This document shows, one piece after another, positions 47,309 to 59,092 of a DNA stretch of 64,000 nt (its first letter is position 1; every line of letters starts with the position of its first letter). A program made the translations under genes and the position numbers. The stretch is taken from the NCBI GenBank assembly GCA_037447655.1, contig JBBHKE010001989.1, positions 1-64,000 on the forward strand. Direction: 5' to 3'. The DNA comes from Zygnema cylindricum (Eukaryota; Streptophyta; Zygnematophyceae; Zygnematales; Zygnemataceae). Under the pieces are notes generated by a model. That model was not told the DNA's origin, did no database searches, and worked only from the letters and a program-made list of their open reading frames with translations.

Positions 47309-47500
47309 TTATTCACACACAACTTTCATTTTATGACCCTGAATATCCACTTCATTTGTGTCAGTTTGTAAGTCTAATGTGGACTTATTACCATTTGCCA
47401 CTTGAACATGTAAAGGCTTTTCCCTTATGACTGTAGGAATTCTATTTTCCTCTACAAACTTATGTGAAATAAAGTTATGTGTAGCACCTGAATGAACCAT
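47309..47500 (-). pseudogene. Gypsy aspartic protease with active-site Asp lost
   Basis: The frame reads VHSGATHNFIS where the family has VDSGATHNFIS. The catalytic Asp codon is changed to CAT (His). The frame stops at 47309 and its continuation is in another frame (47309-47088). Confidence 0.85.
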
Positions 47501-47745
47501 TACTCGTAATGGTTTTCACTCCACTAAAGACTCGAATCTAATCAAACTGTGTCTGGTGTCCTCATTACTTAACTGTCCTAACATAGGTCTGTTGTTGAGA
47601 ATTTCATCAGAAGGATTCTTCAAACTATGAAGTGTGGCGAGAATCATAATAAATTCAGCTATCCTAGTTTTTCCATTAACTAATTTGCCCTCCAGAGTTA
47701 ACTCCTTTACATCTGGATCTGGTTGACTCAACTGAGGACTTTCAG

Positions 47746-49071
47746 TTAGTCCTTTCCGTTTCCCAACTCTTGGGCTTCTTGCTCAGCTAGGTATAATGCA
47801 ATATCCTCTTGGAGAACTTCATTTATATCGACTAATTTGTGAGAACCTTTATCTGTACAGTCCTTAGCGTAATGATCTGGACCTCCGCATTTGAAACAAG
47901 TGACTTTCTTTTTGGGTTTTGTGCACTCTCTACTAAAATGCCCCTCTTCTCCACAGTTATAACAGTTAATCTTTTTCAGTTGTGCACACTCAAATGCGTT
48001 ATGACCCTTTTTCTGACAGATAGTGCACGTGGGTATGGTAAGATTAGACTTTTGAGTATTAATGCTTGGTTTAGAACTCTTAATGTATCCCCATCTATTT
48101 TTAAACTTGTTTTCTGCATTAACACTTTGTCCACCCCTCTGATTTCCTCTGAAGATAGTTTGCCTATTAACCAGACCAGCATTCAGACCCTCTTCAACAA
48201 ATTCTTCCTCATCCCACTCTGATATTTCATTCAAATTACCCCTGAGTGATCTAGTTTCCCGATTATACCCCAACTGGTCCTCTAATTCCAATGACTTATC
48301 TTGTAATTCTTTCAAATTATTAAAATTTTGATGTTTTAGTTCTGATTTCAATATAGGATTAAGATAGTTTAAGAAATGTAACTTAGCCATTTCATCAGTC
48401 AGACCTGTGACATGAATACTAGATGAGTCAAATTCCACAATATAATCCTGTGTTCACAGATCCAGTCTGCTTACAGTTCAACCACTTTTCTTCAATTCAG
48501 GATTTAAAAGTGACTGACAAGAAACGCAATTTGATCGCGGTTTTAAAAGTTTCCCAATCAGCATTATCAATAATCAATTTAGATCTTCTGTGAGTGTAAT
48601 ACCAAATCTGAGCATCACCTTTTAGACAACTAACAGCAGAAGAAGTGTAATCGTCACGATCACAATTTCTAGATTCCAGATAATACTCCATATGAAAAAT
48701 CCAAGCATCCAACTCATCAATTTCTTACCATCAAACGATGGTGCCTCACTAATAGACAATTTCAGATCTCTTATCTTCTTAGGTCTATCATGATCATCCT
48801 CCCTAAAACTAGCATTCCTTTTACTTCTCTCACCCTTTTGGTCATTAACATCATTTTTGATCTGAATTATTTTAATAAGTTCGTCCAATTTCTCATTTGA
48901 AACATTTCCATTTTCTTTAACAATTTTCAATTCATTTTTCAATTCGGAAATGGTTTCATCCACAGCGGCAGCATGATTATTAAATCTTTTGACAAATTTC
49001 ACAGTACGCTTCTTCAACACATTTAAAACACTCTCCATTTCACATTTCCATGCAGAATTTGCCATTATCAC
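47746..49071 (-). pseudogene. Gypsy gag with three zinc knuckles
   Basis: Fragments at 49071-48622, 48712-48497 and 48438-47746 give a coiled N-terminus, a capsid-like part (LDAWIFHMEYYLESR, QIWYYTHRRSK) and a nucleocapsid with CTICQKKGHNAFEC, CYNCGEEGHFSREC and CFKCGGPDHYAKDC. All three fit CX2CX4HX4C. Frame breaks separate the pieces. Confidence 0.85.
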
Positions 49072-49779
49072 ACAATGAAATCAAGCAAAAGTAAAGATAA
49101 AATATGATTTCCCAAAGAAATTTGTTACAGATTCGAAGTCCTCAGATTGCTCCAATCGAAGACTTCTTTTATTTAACAAATCTTTTGAAAAGATCAAAAT
49201 CTGAGAAATCCAAAAGACATTAAAAGTAAGTTAGTGCAAATTCAATTTTCAATTTCCCAACATTGAAACAGAAATGTAAGAATTTCCCCACAAATTTTGC
49301 AATAGCAAAATTGAAAGCAATCAAAGGTAACAATTTAGGGTTTGAAAAGTTTTGAGTCATTTCTGGACTCCTTTGCTCTTGAAGAAGTAAAGTACTCCAC
49401 TTTCCTTCTCCTCCATTTAGCAAATTTCCCACTTCCCACTACATCAGGATCTTTTACTCTCTAATCCTCACCTCCTCACCCTTCATGGCTACAAGCCCTT
49501 CCTCTACACATGAATCATTGCTAGGAGAAGGCAAGTTTGTTTGGCCTCTAGGTAATTGGAGTGAGCTTCAGCGGTGGCTACACTGCCCACCCCGCCTTAG
49601 TCCTTAGGACCTGAGCACGCCCCACATCTAACCAGCGGCCGCTGGCTGTGTGATCACTCAGTTTCCCTCCAATCCCCTACCACTTCACATTGTGGTTCTA
49701 CCGACACAGGTTAGAGCACCCTCACCGGTCACGGCAGTCGATATTCGAGTGAGCTAACTTCTCCCTGGTTTCTAACCAA

Positions 49780-49791
49780 GCTTTGATACCA
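49780..49791 (-). promoter_or_regulatory. Primer-binding site, initiator-Met tRNA type
   Basis: The minus strand reads TGGTATCAAAGC two bases after the 5' LTR. The usual plant PBS for initiator tRNA-Met is TGGTATCAGAGC, so there is one mismatch. Confidence 0.8.
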
Positions 49792-49793
49792 TA

Positions 49794-50764
49794 TGTAATA
49801 GGATCTTCTACCGACACAAAAAATCCCATTACTAAAAACAAATTATAACCACACATTGCACACATTGGAAAAAACACATCCACATTTGACAACACTCACA
49901 TAAGGATAAACTTTAAATTAGAAGAAGCTTCTGTCCACATAACATTAGCTTGGTCTCTTGCCCTCGTGGCTCAACCCTTCTTATTAAAGTGTTTTCCACT
50001 ACTCTCCACTCTTAATAATACTATCTCTTAACTACTAAAACACTATTTAGTTAGTAAGAGATTTCAATGCAAAAATGTCTTTTCTCCAATTTGGTATTAA
50101 TTGCTCAGGACCAAGATCAGCCGAAATTTCCACAAACTTTTCTCAAAGGAAAAGATGTCTACTCTCCTCTTACACTTCCCCATTTATCCATCATCCCCCT
50201 GGACTAGCCAGGCCAGAGTCAAAGCTCCGTTAGAACAGGCTTTTACTTGGGCCAATCATTGATCAGCAAGGACTCGGACTGACCAATGGAAAAACGTGCG
50301 AAATCTCTTACTAACTACTAAGCACTTTATTAACCAATCAAACGCTACGTTTCACTACGTAACATTTACGTGCAAAAGCGCGCGCCAAGCGAAACGCGAC
50401 TTCGCACGATCGTGCGTCACAAATTTCGCACGCGAAACTTCCTATGAAATTCCCTTAAGTGAAAGTGACGTTCGTACTAAAAATTGTACGAAACGAAGTA
50501 CCATGCATACTGAACGTTTCATTAGAACTTTATGAAAAGTTCACGCGAAATTTTGGTACCAATTTGACCCTTAACCCGTTTCAATGATACCCACCTGTTA
50601 TTTAGACCTCGCACTACCACCTAAGTACACCCATAGCTATAACTTTTGAAATATAACTCCAAATCGCGTGATTATTTCGCGAACATCTACCAAATTTAGT
50701 AATCTATAATAATAACTCCTAAATACCCTTTTATAAACAAGTTCGATCCGCTATAACTGTTACA
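49794..50764 (-). repeat. 5' LTR of the gypsy element
   Basis: 971 bp, partner of 43029-43998. The two LTRs differ at scattered sites, so insertion is not very recent. Confidence 0.95.
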
Positions 50765-53290
50765 CGTTGGCAGCAAAAAGTTGGCATGAGAGTTGGGGAA
50801 GGGCTACTAGGTTCCCCAACTTCAAAAGACCACCGAGTATACGCATGGAGGAAGTAGTCGAACGAAGAGTCGAAAGTCCCAACTATTAACAAAACAAATT
50901 GTATAAAGTTGTCAGTTGGGTCTCGGTGAGCATAATTGCGTTTTATGGAGGTCGCTTTATTTTGAGTTGCAAATTCCAGTATGTAATGTCGCATGCATAG
51001 ATAGATGGGATCCTGTAGGATCAGCGATAACTACATCCCCCAATGTTTTTTTTTAAATTGCAAAAAAACAAAACCCATGCGAGGGTTGCGTACACCCCTA
51101 GATTAAGAACATAACACGAAGGTATGTTGAAATCCTATGACTGTATATTACAAGAATGTTCAATTGAAAAAGTACCCTAGCCGCCATTGTTTATGTACAA
51201 CTCTTATACGGCACCTATCACCTATCAGAACAGTGTAACTGCCATAACCGACGTCATGGCTTTGTCCACAACTCCTTAGGTATCTTGTGGGATGTTGCCA
51301 CGTGCCCATTCGTGGGGGCTTTAGCGTAAGCCGCCAAAAGGGCCATTTCGGGTAATCGGCGTTAACCGCAACCGTCCGATCAAATGTTCGATTAAATATT
51401 GTCCGTCTATGAATGTGGCGCGCATAATGTTATGCGCCGCCGTAATTTACTCTTGTTCTATTTCTGGTATGCTATTTCATTTCGTTGGATGTATTTTTAC
51501 CTTGCGTACCCTTTATTAAGCAATAACGCTACATGTAGATATCGACATCTTCTACAACAAATGGATAGCGACAACGGCTAGGTGGACTGGTAGGGACCTT
51601 GTAGGACCGCGTATCAAATCCTTGTCAATCCATACACTTTGTAAGAGGCTACTTTGTCTCTTTTTCTTGCCTTACTTCGTCATCTTGACAACTAAGAAGG
51701 ACCCCATGGTTTACCTCTCTCTCTCATTATTGCTGTAATAGTTTGGTAAGTAAACACCAAAAAATAAATTACAATCTTCTTCTTCAACATATGTAACCTC
51801 TTACGTTTCACCCTGTATTTTGTTTCATATCGCACTGTATCATAAACTTATATAAACGGAGCAAATGAAAGCATTAGCCATTGATAAATTAGTCACAAAG
51901 GTAAAGAGGCTTGCCTAAGAGAGAGGGGCGTGGTACGCTAAGACGTAAGCGAGGTAAAAAATAAAACTGTTGAGAAGATAAAAAAAGTGAGACGAAAATT
52001 GGAGTAGCAACGAGCCAAGCCCAAACACCTGGTCTGGGACAAAAGCGAAGTTGAGCCCGCAAATCAACCGTAGGGAGCTCATTAAATAGTTTATTCAATT
52101 CAACGACGACTACCTTATCACTGATACATTAATGCACAAAAAAAAAATTATTGGTGATGAGGGAAGAGAATGAAGGAACGATATCTTGGGCGTCGACTGG
52201 TAAAGACGAGCGAGTAGACAATAACGATTCTTAAAATAATAGTGAGCTTATGCCGATGGCAGAGATTCCATGGTCTAAGATAGGACTTCCGTCTACCATA
52301 AATCTCAAACTAATGATAGATGATAGTAGAGCCCAACCACCCAAGTAAGCGCTTCGGGCTATGGTGGTCGTAAGACGCAGATCAAGACTCCCAAATGAGA
52401 ATGGTAAAGTATATTGTTAACGAGCGATGAGCCTTTTTGCACAATGAAATATACCATGCCCGACAAGCTGATGCAAAATCGGAAAGAGGTGATTATCAAA
52501 ATCCGAGAATGAGGCAATGGAAAAAAATTTGGGTGGCAGAACGCTCGCCAAGTACAAGGGTCATTGCAGAAAACAAGGAGTTATTGTAGTGAAAGCCACG
52601 TGGGAATCCGACAATTTTGGAATGCTTTTACAATGGGAAAGCTCATCTTAAAAGGAATCTTTTACGAAATGGTGAACAAACTAAAAGGCGACAGCTGGGG
52701 GACCCAACATCTTTTTACCTTTTTGCGATGTACAAACATGAAAGCGTATAGGGTGAGGGAATTTCGGTTGTAAGCCAATAGATGACCGCGTGACACACTA
52801 AAGGACTTTACCATTTTTCCAATCATATATGTGTCGCAAGAATCGTTGACAACAAAAACGTGATTCATGTGCCGCACTACCAATCCTAGAGGAATGTAAG
52901 ACGAAAACCTAAAGCGAAAACAAAATGAAACCGTCAAGCCGCTTACAAGTTGACGTCATCGGCCAAAAGCCCGAGTGGGAGCCAAAGAGCTACTTAAACA
53001 ACTTTTGAAAGACGAGGAGGAATGTTAGAGTAAAGTTGAGGTTAGGGGTAACCGAGATGAACAACCCAACAAGTTAAGGTTATGGAAAAACTCCTAGTGG
53101 CTATAAGAGGTGTGTCGCTAAATGAGGGGACTGTTAAAAGAGTTCGGCCTTGGGAATGTGAAGGAGTCGAATAAGCTTATGGACACCCTCTCACATGTCT
53201 TGCTAAACCGCCACCAATAGTGAAGGGCTTCCCACAACTAACCGGAGAAGTCTGCCCACTTGAAGAAGGGTGGAAGGGTTGAACACTAGA
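50765..53290 (-). mobile_element. Decayed non-LTR element, 5' and central part
   Basis: On the minus strand the recognisable pieces are, in element order: a C2H2-like finger remnant with GGGLARHVRGCP (about 53177-53250, first Cys lost), the post-RT segment ATPIFVSLFLSSQQF...PRPSLLGKPLYLCD (52040-51889), and the C-terminal KRNYAHRDPTDNFIQF...PSSPSPTLMPTFCCQR (50950-50765). The gypsy insertion separates the last few dozen codons and 3' UTR (42640-43028). Between the pieces similarity is lost. Confidence 0.6.
51535..51760 (+). repeat. Possible third, decayed SINE copy
   Basis: ACGGCTAGGTGGACTGG followed 30 bases later by GTATCAAATCC, and further on CCATGGTTTACCTCTCTCTC, recalls the tRNA-like head and body of the SINE at 56315. 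Similarity is weak. A chance match is possible. Confidence 0.25.
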
Positions 53291-54141
53291 AGCTGATGCA
53301 AACCTGTGACCTCCATAGGTCCTCAGAATGGGCAGCTCACTCGAAGCCCATAGGATAACCCTGACCACTTTGTGTTTCAGCAAGAAAAACTCTCACTCTG
53401 GTAGATAAAAACTGGTCTTTGACCACCTTCATCTCGGTGAAGACAAGACTCCCCTGAGTTGATAGCAAAAAGAATATTTGAATTTGCTCCCCTGAGCAGT
53501 AAGTTATGGAGGGTCAAGGTTGACCTTTTGTACAGAAGCACTATGGAGAGAGGCGACTTCCTACTAAATTTTCTAAGTCTTAAATCCTTCTCTAAACCCT
53601 CTACTACTAATGTACGTCACCAATCATAATGCCCTGCCGTACAGAAAGATACAGGTGGCAAAGTACTTTTAGTACGGCCATCGTACGACATGGCCATTAT
53701 ATCGACGCCTGCAATATCCGGATTCGCTCCCATATTCTCCAAAAATGCCGCAAGCAAATGAGGATGTGCCACGTGTCATTTGACGTGGCAGTGACCGAAA
53801 ACTGCCAAAACGCCTACTTCGCGATCTCGACGCCTATCGTGGCCGTTCGATCGAAACCAACTTCTAACTTTAGGCTTCAAAAATCAATGCGTGGTATTTG
53901 TTTTAAATTCGAAAAAAATGCGCGGTATTTGTTTTGTGAAGTAGAGTAAGCCGTACGTATGCTTTAACTATGTTTATATGTCAAAGTCAATTCACGTCGT
54001 TAAATGAATTTATCTATGTGCATGTCTATAAATATTTAACGAACCCTATATACCTCAGCACTAGTCAATAAATAGGGGTAAAAACAACTTAGAATATTTT
54101 CTAAATAGTCTACTGAAATACTTACCTTAATTAGCGTTACA
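53291..54141 (-). mobile_element. Copia LTR and leader remnant
   Basis: The reverse complement matches the 5' LTR and leader of the right-hand copia element (59093-59890). Shared phrases include AATACCGCGCATT, CTGTACAAAAGGTCAAC, CATAACTTACTGCTCAGGGG, TGAAACACAAAG and GACCTCCATAAGTCC. The minus-strand start is TGTAACGC (54141). Sequence beyond the leader is non-LTR element, so only the LTR end remains or it is a recombined copy. Confidence 0.75.
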
Positions 54142-54374
54142 AAAGCAAAAAGTACGGTAGAGTGTATTGTACCTTTTCAAGGACACGTGTCGGCAAAAGA
54201 ACGTATGCAGGTTTTTCGGAGTGGCGCCGACAGTCAGCCACACGCGTCACGCAGTTGACGATTTGATTCACAAGATCGGACGAACGGGATCTGAACCGGG
54301 TATTCCGGAAATATATGGTACAATTGGATGGTACCATCGTCGATTGAATTTGTTCCAACGGACGCGATTCACCT

Positions 54375-54443
54375 GGGACCACAAGCGTGATTCACGAGGG
54401 ACCACAAGCGTGATTCACGTGGGACCACAAGTGACGAAGCACT
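54375..54443. repeat. 23-bp tandem repeat, about 3 copies
   Basis: GGGACCACAAGCGTGATTCA starts at 54375 and 54398. A third copy at 54421 diverges after GGGACCACAAG. Confidence 0.9.
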
Positions 54444-55039
54444 CAGGTGCTTCATACTACACGACCACATTCGGCTAGACTTTAGCAACTACCGCTGACT
54501 AAGCATTTGGAACGTTTTGTGTACGGTTGGAACGTTTTGTCTACGGTTCAATATCAGGGAAATAATTGAATAACATTGTTTTGTAGTTTAGTGTAATAAA
54601 AAATAGTGTTCCATTAATCAGGTTTTTAGAAAAATAATCATTAGGGTTTTGAGGTACATTGACGTACAAGTAGGATGATTTGTCGTTAGTCAGGATAATA
54701 ACCGTAGTAACGGTTACCCAAATTAGTGTAGATCAGTGAGTAGATAACTTAGGACTTAGCCAAATTTGTAGCATCTAGTTTTGGGAATATGATTTTCTAA
54801 GGGTAGTTTTTAGGAAACTTCCAGACATCATATCTTATGGTTTAATGGGCAATTTGGGCTTCAATTTTGGAAATTGTTAGTTTACTATATTGTGTACCAC
54901 TGTCAAAAATTTCAGACATATTAGCTTTCTGAGTCATATTTGGTGTAAGGTCAAAGTTCGTTGTTGAGTAGGTGTTTGATAGCTTTTGCTTTTTTTCTAA
55001 CTACTGATGGTTCCCCACCTGCAACGGTGTTTGTAGAAC

Positions 55040-55640
55040 AACAGTTATAGGCCTTTTGTCAAAAATTCCTATCTTCAATGGCGAAAAGTATGCGTATTGG
55101 GCGGCGATGGTTGATCTTCGTTTGAAACTGCTGACTTATTGGGGGTCTTGGATGGCTCCCTTGAAAAAACAGATCCAAGTTGGTGAAAAAAGAATTCAAT
55201 GGCAAGGAACAATCTAATTCTTTGTATTTCAGAAAATCTTGTCATGTCTCGCTTGAAAATAAAAAAGGCAAAGGAGATTTGGACATCACTAAAATCTGCT
55301 TTTGAGAAAGCGAATGTCCTAGAGGAGCTCTTGGTGGCTGGAAATATTCGGGGATACAAATACTCAGGGGGAACTATGGTCGAGTATTGTGACAACTTTC
55401 TTGCACTTATTGGTGCAAACTCTTCTGTTGGGGGGTCATTTTCTGACTTTTAGCAGGCAGCTTTGGGTATTAGAGGACTTCCTGGTAGCATGAAAGGCGT
55501 GTCTGCTTAGTTAAAGAGTCATGATAAAGCTAGTTGGTCGTTTCAATTAGCATATAATCTTATATTGGAGGAAGAGTCTAATACTTGCAATTTTGTGTCC
55601 TCCATTGGACCACAGAATACAAGAAGCCTCTAGATAGTAT
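55040..55640 (+). pseudogene. Copia gag remnant
   Basis: The translation, with frame changes, has PIFNGEKYAYWAA, then LILCISENLVMSRLKIKKAK, EIWTSLKSAFEKANV and YKYSGGTMVEYCDNFLALIG. This is the order of a Ty1/copia gag capsid (UBN2/DUF4219 type). Stops and frameshifts show it is dead. The 560 bases upstream (54480-55040) hold no recognisable domain and may be its decayed LTR. Confidence 0.7.
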
Positions 55641-55689
55641 TTAACTAACCCACTTCAAGCCAAAACCACTAGTCTCCAGAAAAGCAAAA

Positions 55690-56270
55690 TGACAATTTGA
55701 CTGCCTCTCTGTGCAGCCTGGACTCCAGTGAGTCCGTAGGAAAAAGAATCACTGAAAACGGCAAACCGACCAATAAGTTATGAGTCGGCAAAGATGCAAA
55801 GTTTTATACAAACTCTCAAAGGGAGAGAGGTACCTATCTACCAAATTCTCTAAATTCTAAATCCCCTCTCACAGCTCCTATCAATTGAATGTACGAACCA
55901 ATCTGATCACTGTAGGGTACAAGAAAGTACTATGGCCGATGTACTTTCTGTACGGCCTATGTACTGCAACGCCATTAAGTGGACGCGTGTCCACTTTTAA
56001 CTTGTCCGTATGTTCGCCGGAATTCTTACGACCAAATGTCATCCCTCCGCGTGGCACCACGTCATGCCACGTCCGCAAACGCCAATGTGACCATTCCGCG
56101 ATTTCGGCAGTGATATACGCTGTCCGATTAATTCCAACATTAAATGTCCGTCGTGAAAACAAATGTCCGATTATTATTTTTTTTCGTGCGAGATAATGTT
56201 CGCACTATATAACATTGGTTCCATGTTCTCCTGTTCCTCATCCAGTTAATTGGAATCATGGCTTAAATAG
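55690..56270 (-). mobile_element. Diverged copia LTR
   Basis: The reverse complement shares the order GATTGGTTCGTACAT...AGAGGGG...ATAACTTATTGGTCGG and the GTACTTTCTTGTAC part with the LTR at 59490-59660. It is less similar than the copy at 53291-54141. Boundaries are uncertain. Confidence 0.5.
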
Positions 56271-56311
56271 TGGTTAAATAAATATCAAACCTAATGTATC
56301 CTAACGGACTT

Positions 56312-56590
56312 CTACGACAGACTGGTTAGAGCTACCGGCTACGCCGCGCTTTGCCGATCAGAGGTTCGAGTCATGGCGGGCTCAACCTTTTGTTGAGAGT
56401 GACATAAGTCACTCTTTAGCCCTGCCTACATAAGCTAGGAAAGCCATGGCTCAGCCACCCTCTCTATCCCTGAGTGACTACAACAAGTATGGTGGGTAGA
56501 GAGTGAAGGTGGAGACAAGCCGTCCGCCTTTTCCCTTTATAATTTGTACTAAATTAAGACCTAGAAAATACCATAAAAACTGATGATTTC
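56312..56590 (+). mobile_element. tRNA-derived SINE (copy 1)
   Basis: The head has CTGGTTAGAGCTACCGGCT (A-box-like) and, 30 bases on, AGGTTCGAGTCATGG (B box, consensus GGTTCGANNCC). This is the internal pol III promoter arrangement of tRNA genes. The body has AGCCATGGCTCAGCCACC and TGAGTGACTACAACAAGTA, and the tail has AGACCTAGAAAATACC. A second copy in the other orientation is at 58810-59085. The head does not fold as a whole tRNA, so this is not a tRNA gene. Confidence 0.6.
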
Positions 56591-56599
56591 AACACTCTC

Positions 56600-58815
56600 T
56601 TTATCTTCTAGTCCAATTTTCATTTCAGTTCTAATCCACATTTTCTCTACAATATTTTAACTTTGGAGAAGGCACTGGTTTTGTCATCATATCAGCTACC
56701 ATTTCCTCATCAGATCTATATACAAGATTCACAATCTTATTCTCAACTTTTTCTCTTACAAAACTTAATCTTATGTCCATATGTTTAGCTATAAAATGAT
56801 GTTTTAGATTAGCTGCAATTGCAATGGCAACTTGATTATCACAAAACACTTCATGCACTCCCTCTTTCATATACCTAAGTTCTTGCAGCAAGGACTTTAC
56901 CCACATCAGCTCTTTCACAGCAGAACAATAGGCCATGTACTCAGCCTCCATAGTAGATTGAGCGACAACCTTTTGTTGCTTATCGCTCCAACAACATGCA
57001 CCTTCCCCAACATACAACACATATCCAGAATTGCATCTTCTCATAGGTGCATCCCCATAACTGGTATCACTCCAAGTAGTGATGTCAGTGTGCTCTTCTC
57101 CCAAATGCTACCATAATTCTCTCGGTCCAACCATATATCTCATGACTCTCTTGGCTGCCTCCGAGTCTCTCTTCCTTGGATCATTAAGACTCCTACTGAG
57201 TACTCCAACTGCTGCCGCTATGCCGGCCTGGTACAGTTCATAAAATAGATTAAACTTCCTACGACATGTCTATAAGGGATAGACTTCATAAACTCTCTCT
57301 TTTTTGGATTCATCTGATCGTCTAAGATCATCACTCCTCCTTCTACACTCCCATCACTTACATTTTCCAAGTCCATGGGAGTGGTACAACTGTTAGCCTT
57401 TTCCATCTGGAATTTCTGAAGCATATTACCTATTGCTTCTTTCTGAGTAAGTCTGATAATCTTCTTCCCCTTATCTCTCTCCATTTGGATCCCCAAAATA
57501 CATTTTGCCTCCCCTAAATCCTTCAAATCAAATCTGCCCCTAAGATCTTTTTTTAGCCTATTGATCTTTCCAAAGACTTACTCAACACAAGCAGATCATC
57601 CACATAAACTGCAATAAAAATGACACCATTCTCATCTTCAAACATATAGATAGAATGGTCAGAGCTAATATGGATATATCCCAGACCGTTAAGAAACTCA
57701 TCTAGTTTTTTATTCCACTGTCGGGGAGCCTGCTTCAGTCCATATAAGGACTTTATGAGCCTGCAGACTTTGCTCTCTTCTCCTTCTTCCACGAACCCCT
57801 CGGGTTGTCTCATGAAAATTTCTTCCTCTAACTCACCATTAAGAAAAGCAGTCTTAGTGTCCATCTGGTGTATTTCCATGTCTTCCGCTGCTGCCAGATT
57901 GAGAAGGATCCTTACTGACGGGAATCAAACAACTGGAGCAAAGGTCTCCTCATAGTCAATCCCCTCCTTTTGGGTGAATCCTTTCGCTACCAATCGAGCC
58001 TTATATCTCTCAATTGTATTATCTGGGTTCAATTTTAGTTAAATACCCATTTACACCCAATAGGTTTTCTATCTGGAGGACAATCTGCTAGTTCCCAAGT
58101 ATTTGCTTCCATGATAGAAGCCATCTCATCATTTATGGCTCTAATCCATCTTTCTTTCTCTGGACTATTCACGGCCTCCGAGTAAGACTGAGGCTCATCT
58201 GGGTGAGATAGCTTAGTTACATGTATCTTTTTGCTGCTCCTCCTTCAAACTCTGAAGGTGGAATGGATAGAAGTCTTGGATTTCTTCTCACTGTCTCATT
58301 CGCTCCCTTGTCCATGGAAGCCGGTTCTTGTCCCGCTTCTTCTATCTCCTCGAAGTCTTTAGGAGTATGTGAGGTTTTCGGTGAGTCTCCTCTATCTTCG
58401 ATCTCCCCTGAATCTGCAATCACGGTTTCACTCATGTCCGTTTCGGGAACGACCGAGTTCTCCTCACTTTCGGACTCAAATCTGATTCTTATCTTCTTTG
58501 TATTTTTGAAGGGGTCGAATGACTTCTCTTCATCCATGACAACTAAGTGTTTGACCATTATGATATCTTTCTTTGCTAAGTCATAGACTATATATCCCTT
58601 AACACCCTCATGATATTCCACAAAGTATCCAAGTTTTCCCTTAACATCTAGTTTCCAATTCTTCCTATCATTGTCAAGACTCTAAACTTGGCTACCGAAT
58701 ACTTTAAGGTATGAGATATCTGGTTTCTTTCCAACCCATCTCTCATAAGGTGTCACTCCCTTGACTGCTGAGGTAAAGACTCTATTCTTAATGTAGTTGG
58801 TGTAGAAACTAATGG
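56600..58815 (-). mobile_element. Truncated Ty1/copia pol fragment
   Basis: On the minus strand, in order: the end of integrase (NYIKNRVFTSAVKG at about 58800), a linker with WKLDVKGKLGY and VKGYIVYDL (58680-58560), the RT with TKTAFLNGELEEEIFMRQPE, SLYGLKQAPRQWNKKLDE and AVYVDDLLVLSK (57879-57553), the RT end DLGEAKCILGIQMERDKGKK (57526-57470), and RNase H with DTSYGDAPMRRCNSGY, STMEAEYMAYCSAVKELMW and a C-terminal DMMTKPVPSPKLKY (57104-56631). Gag, protease and the integrase core are absent. Several stops are present. It is a close relative of the element at 59093. Confidence 0.88.
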
Positions 58816-59085
58816 TTTTAAAGTATTTTCTAGGTCTGAATAGAAATAAAGAAGCCGAGGCAGTCTACCTCTAACTTCTCTCTCCAACTCTCAAACTTGT
58901 CGCAGTCACTGAGAAATTGGAGAGGAAGCTAGAGCCATGGCTACCTAGGCTATCCTGAGGTTTACCGGAAATTTATACTAGTTAAGGGATTATTTACTAA
59001 AAGGTATATGCCGGCCACAGGATTTCATCCTGGTACCTGCCGGCCGACAACCAGAATTAGTCGGTAGCCTTAGCCGTTAAGTCTA
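58810..59085 (-). mobile_element. tRNA-derived SINE (copy 2, inverted)
   Basis: The minus strand reads AACGGCTAAGGCTACCGACT, then AGGATGAAATCC, TAGCCATGGCTCTAGC, CAGTGACTGCGACAAGTT and, at the end, AGACCTAGAAAATAC (58837-58823). Body and tail align with copy 1. The head is related but differs, so the A and B boxes are weaker. It abuts the copia pol fragment. Confidence 0.55.
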
Positions 59086-59092
59086 GCAGTAG

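Larger units (their letters stand above)
43029..50764 (-). mobile_element. Ty3/gypsy chromovirus, full-length but defective
   Basis: The element runs on the minus strand: 5' LTR 49794-50764, PBS, gag, protease, RT, RNase H, integrase, chromodomain, PPT, 3' LTR 43029-43998. Flanks are TGTTG (43024-43028) and CGTTG (50765-50769), a 5-bp target duplication with one mismatch. LTRs start TGTAACA/G and end TGTTACA/TATTACA in window orientation. The order PR-RT-RH-IN plus a C-terminal chromodomain places it in the chromovirus branch of Ty3/gypsy. Many stops and frame changes and three lost catalytic Asp residues show that it cannot move by itself. Confidence 0.93.

Noticed and set aside
56312-56400. 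A functional tRNA gene
   Set aside because: A- and B-box-like sequence is present, but no acceptor stem or clear anticodon arm pairs up, and the sequence continues into a body shared with a second dispersed copy.
58221-58586. 121-codon plus-strand frame
   Set aside because: It is the antisense of the copia integrase-RT linker, which is well matched on the minus strand to the related element at 62200-62600.
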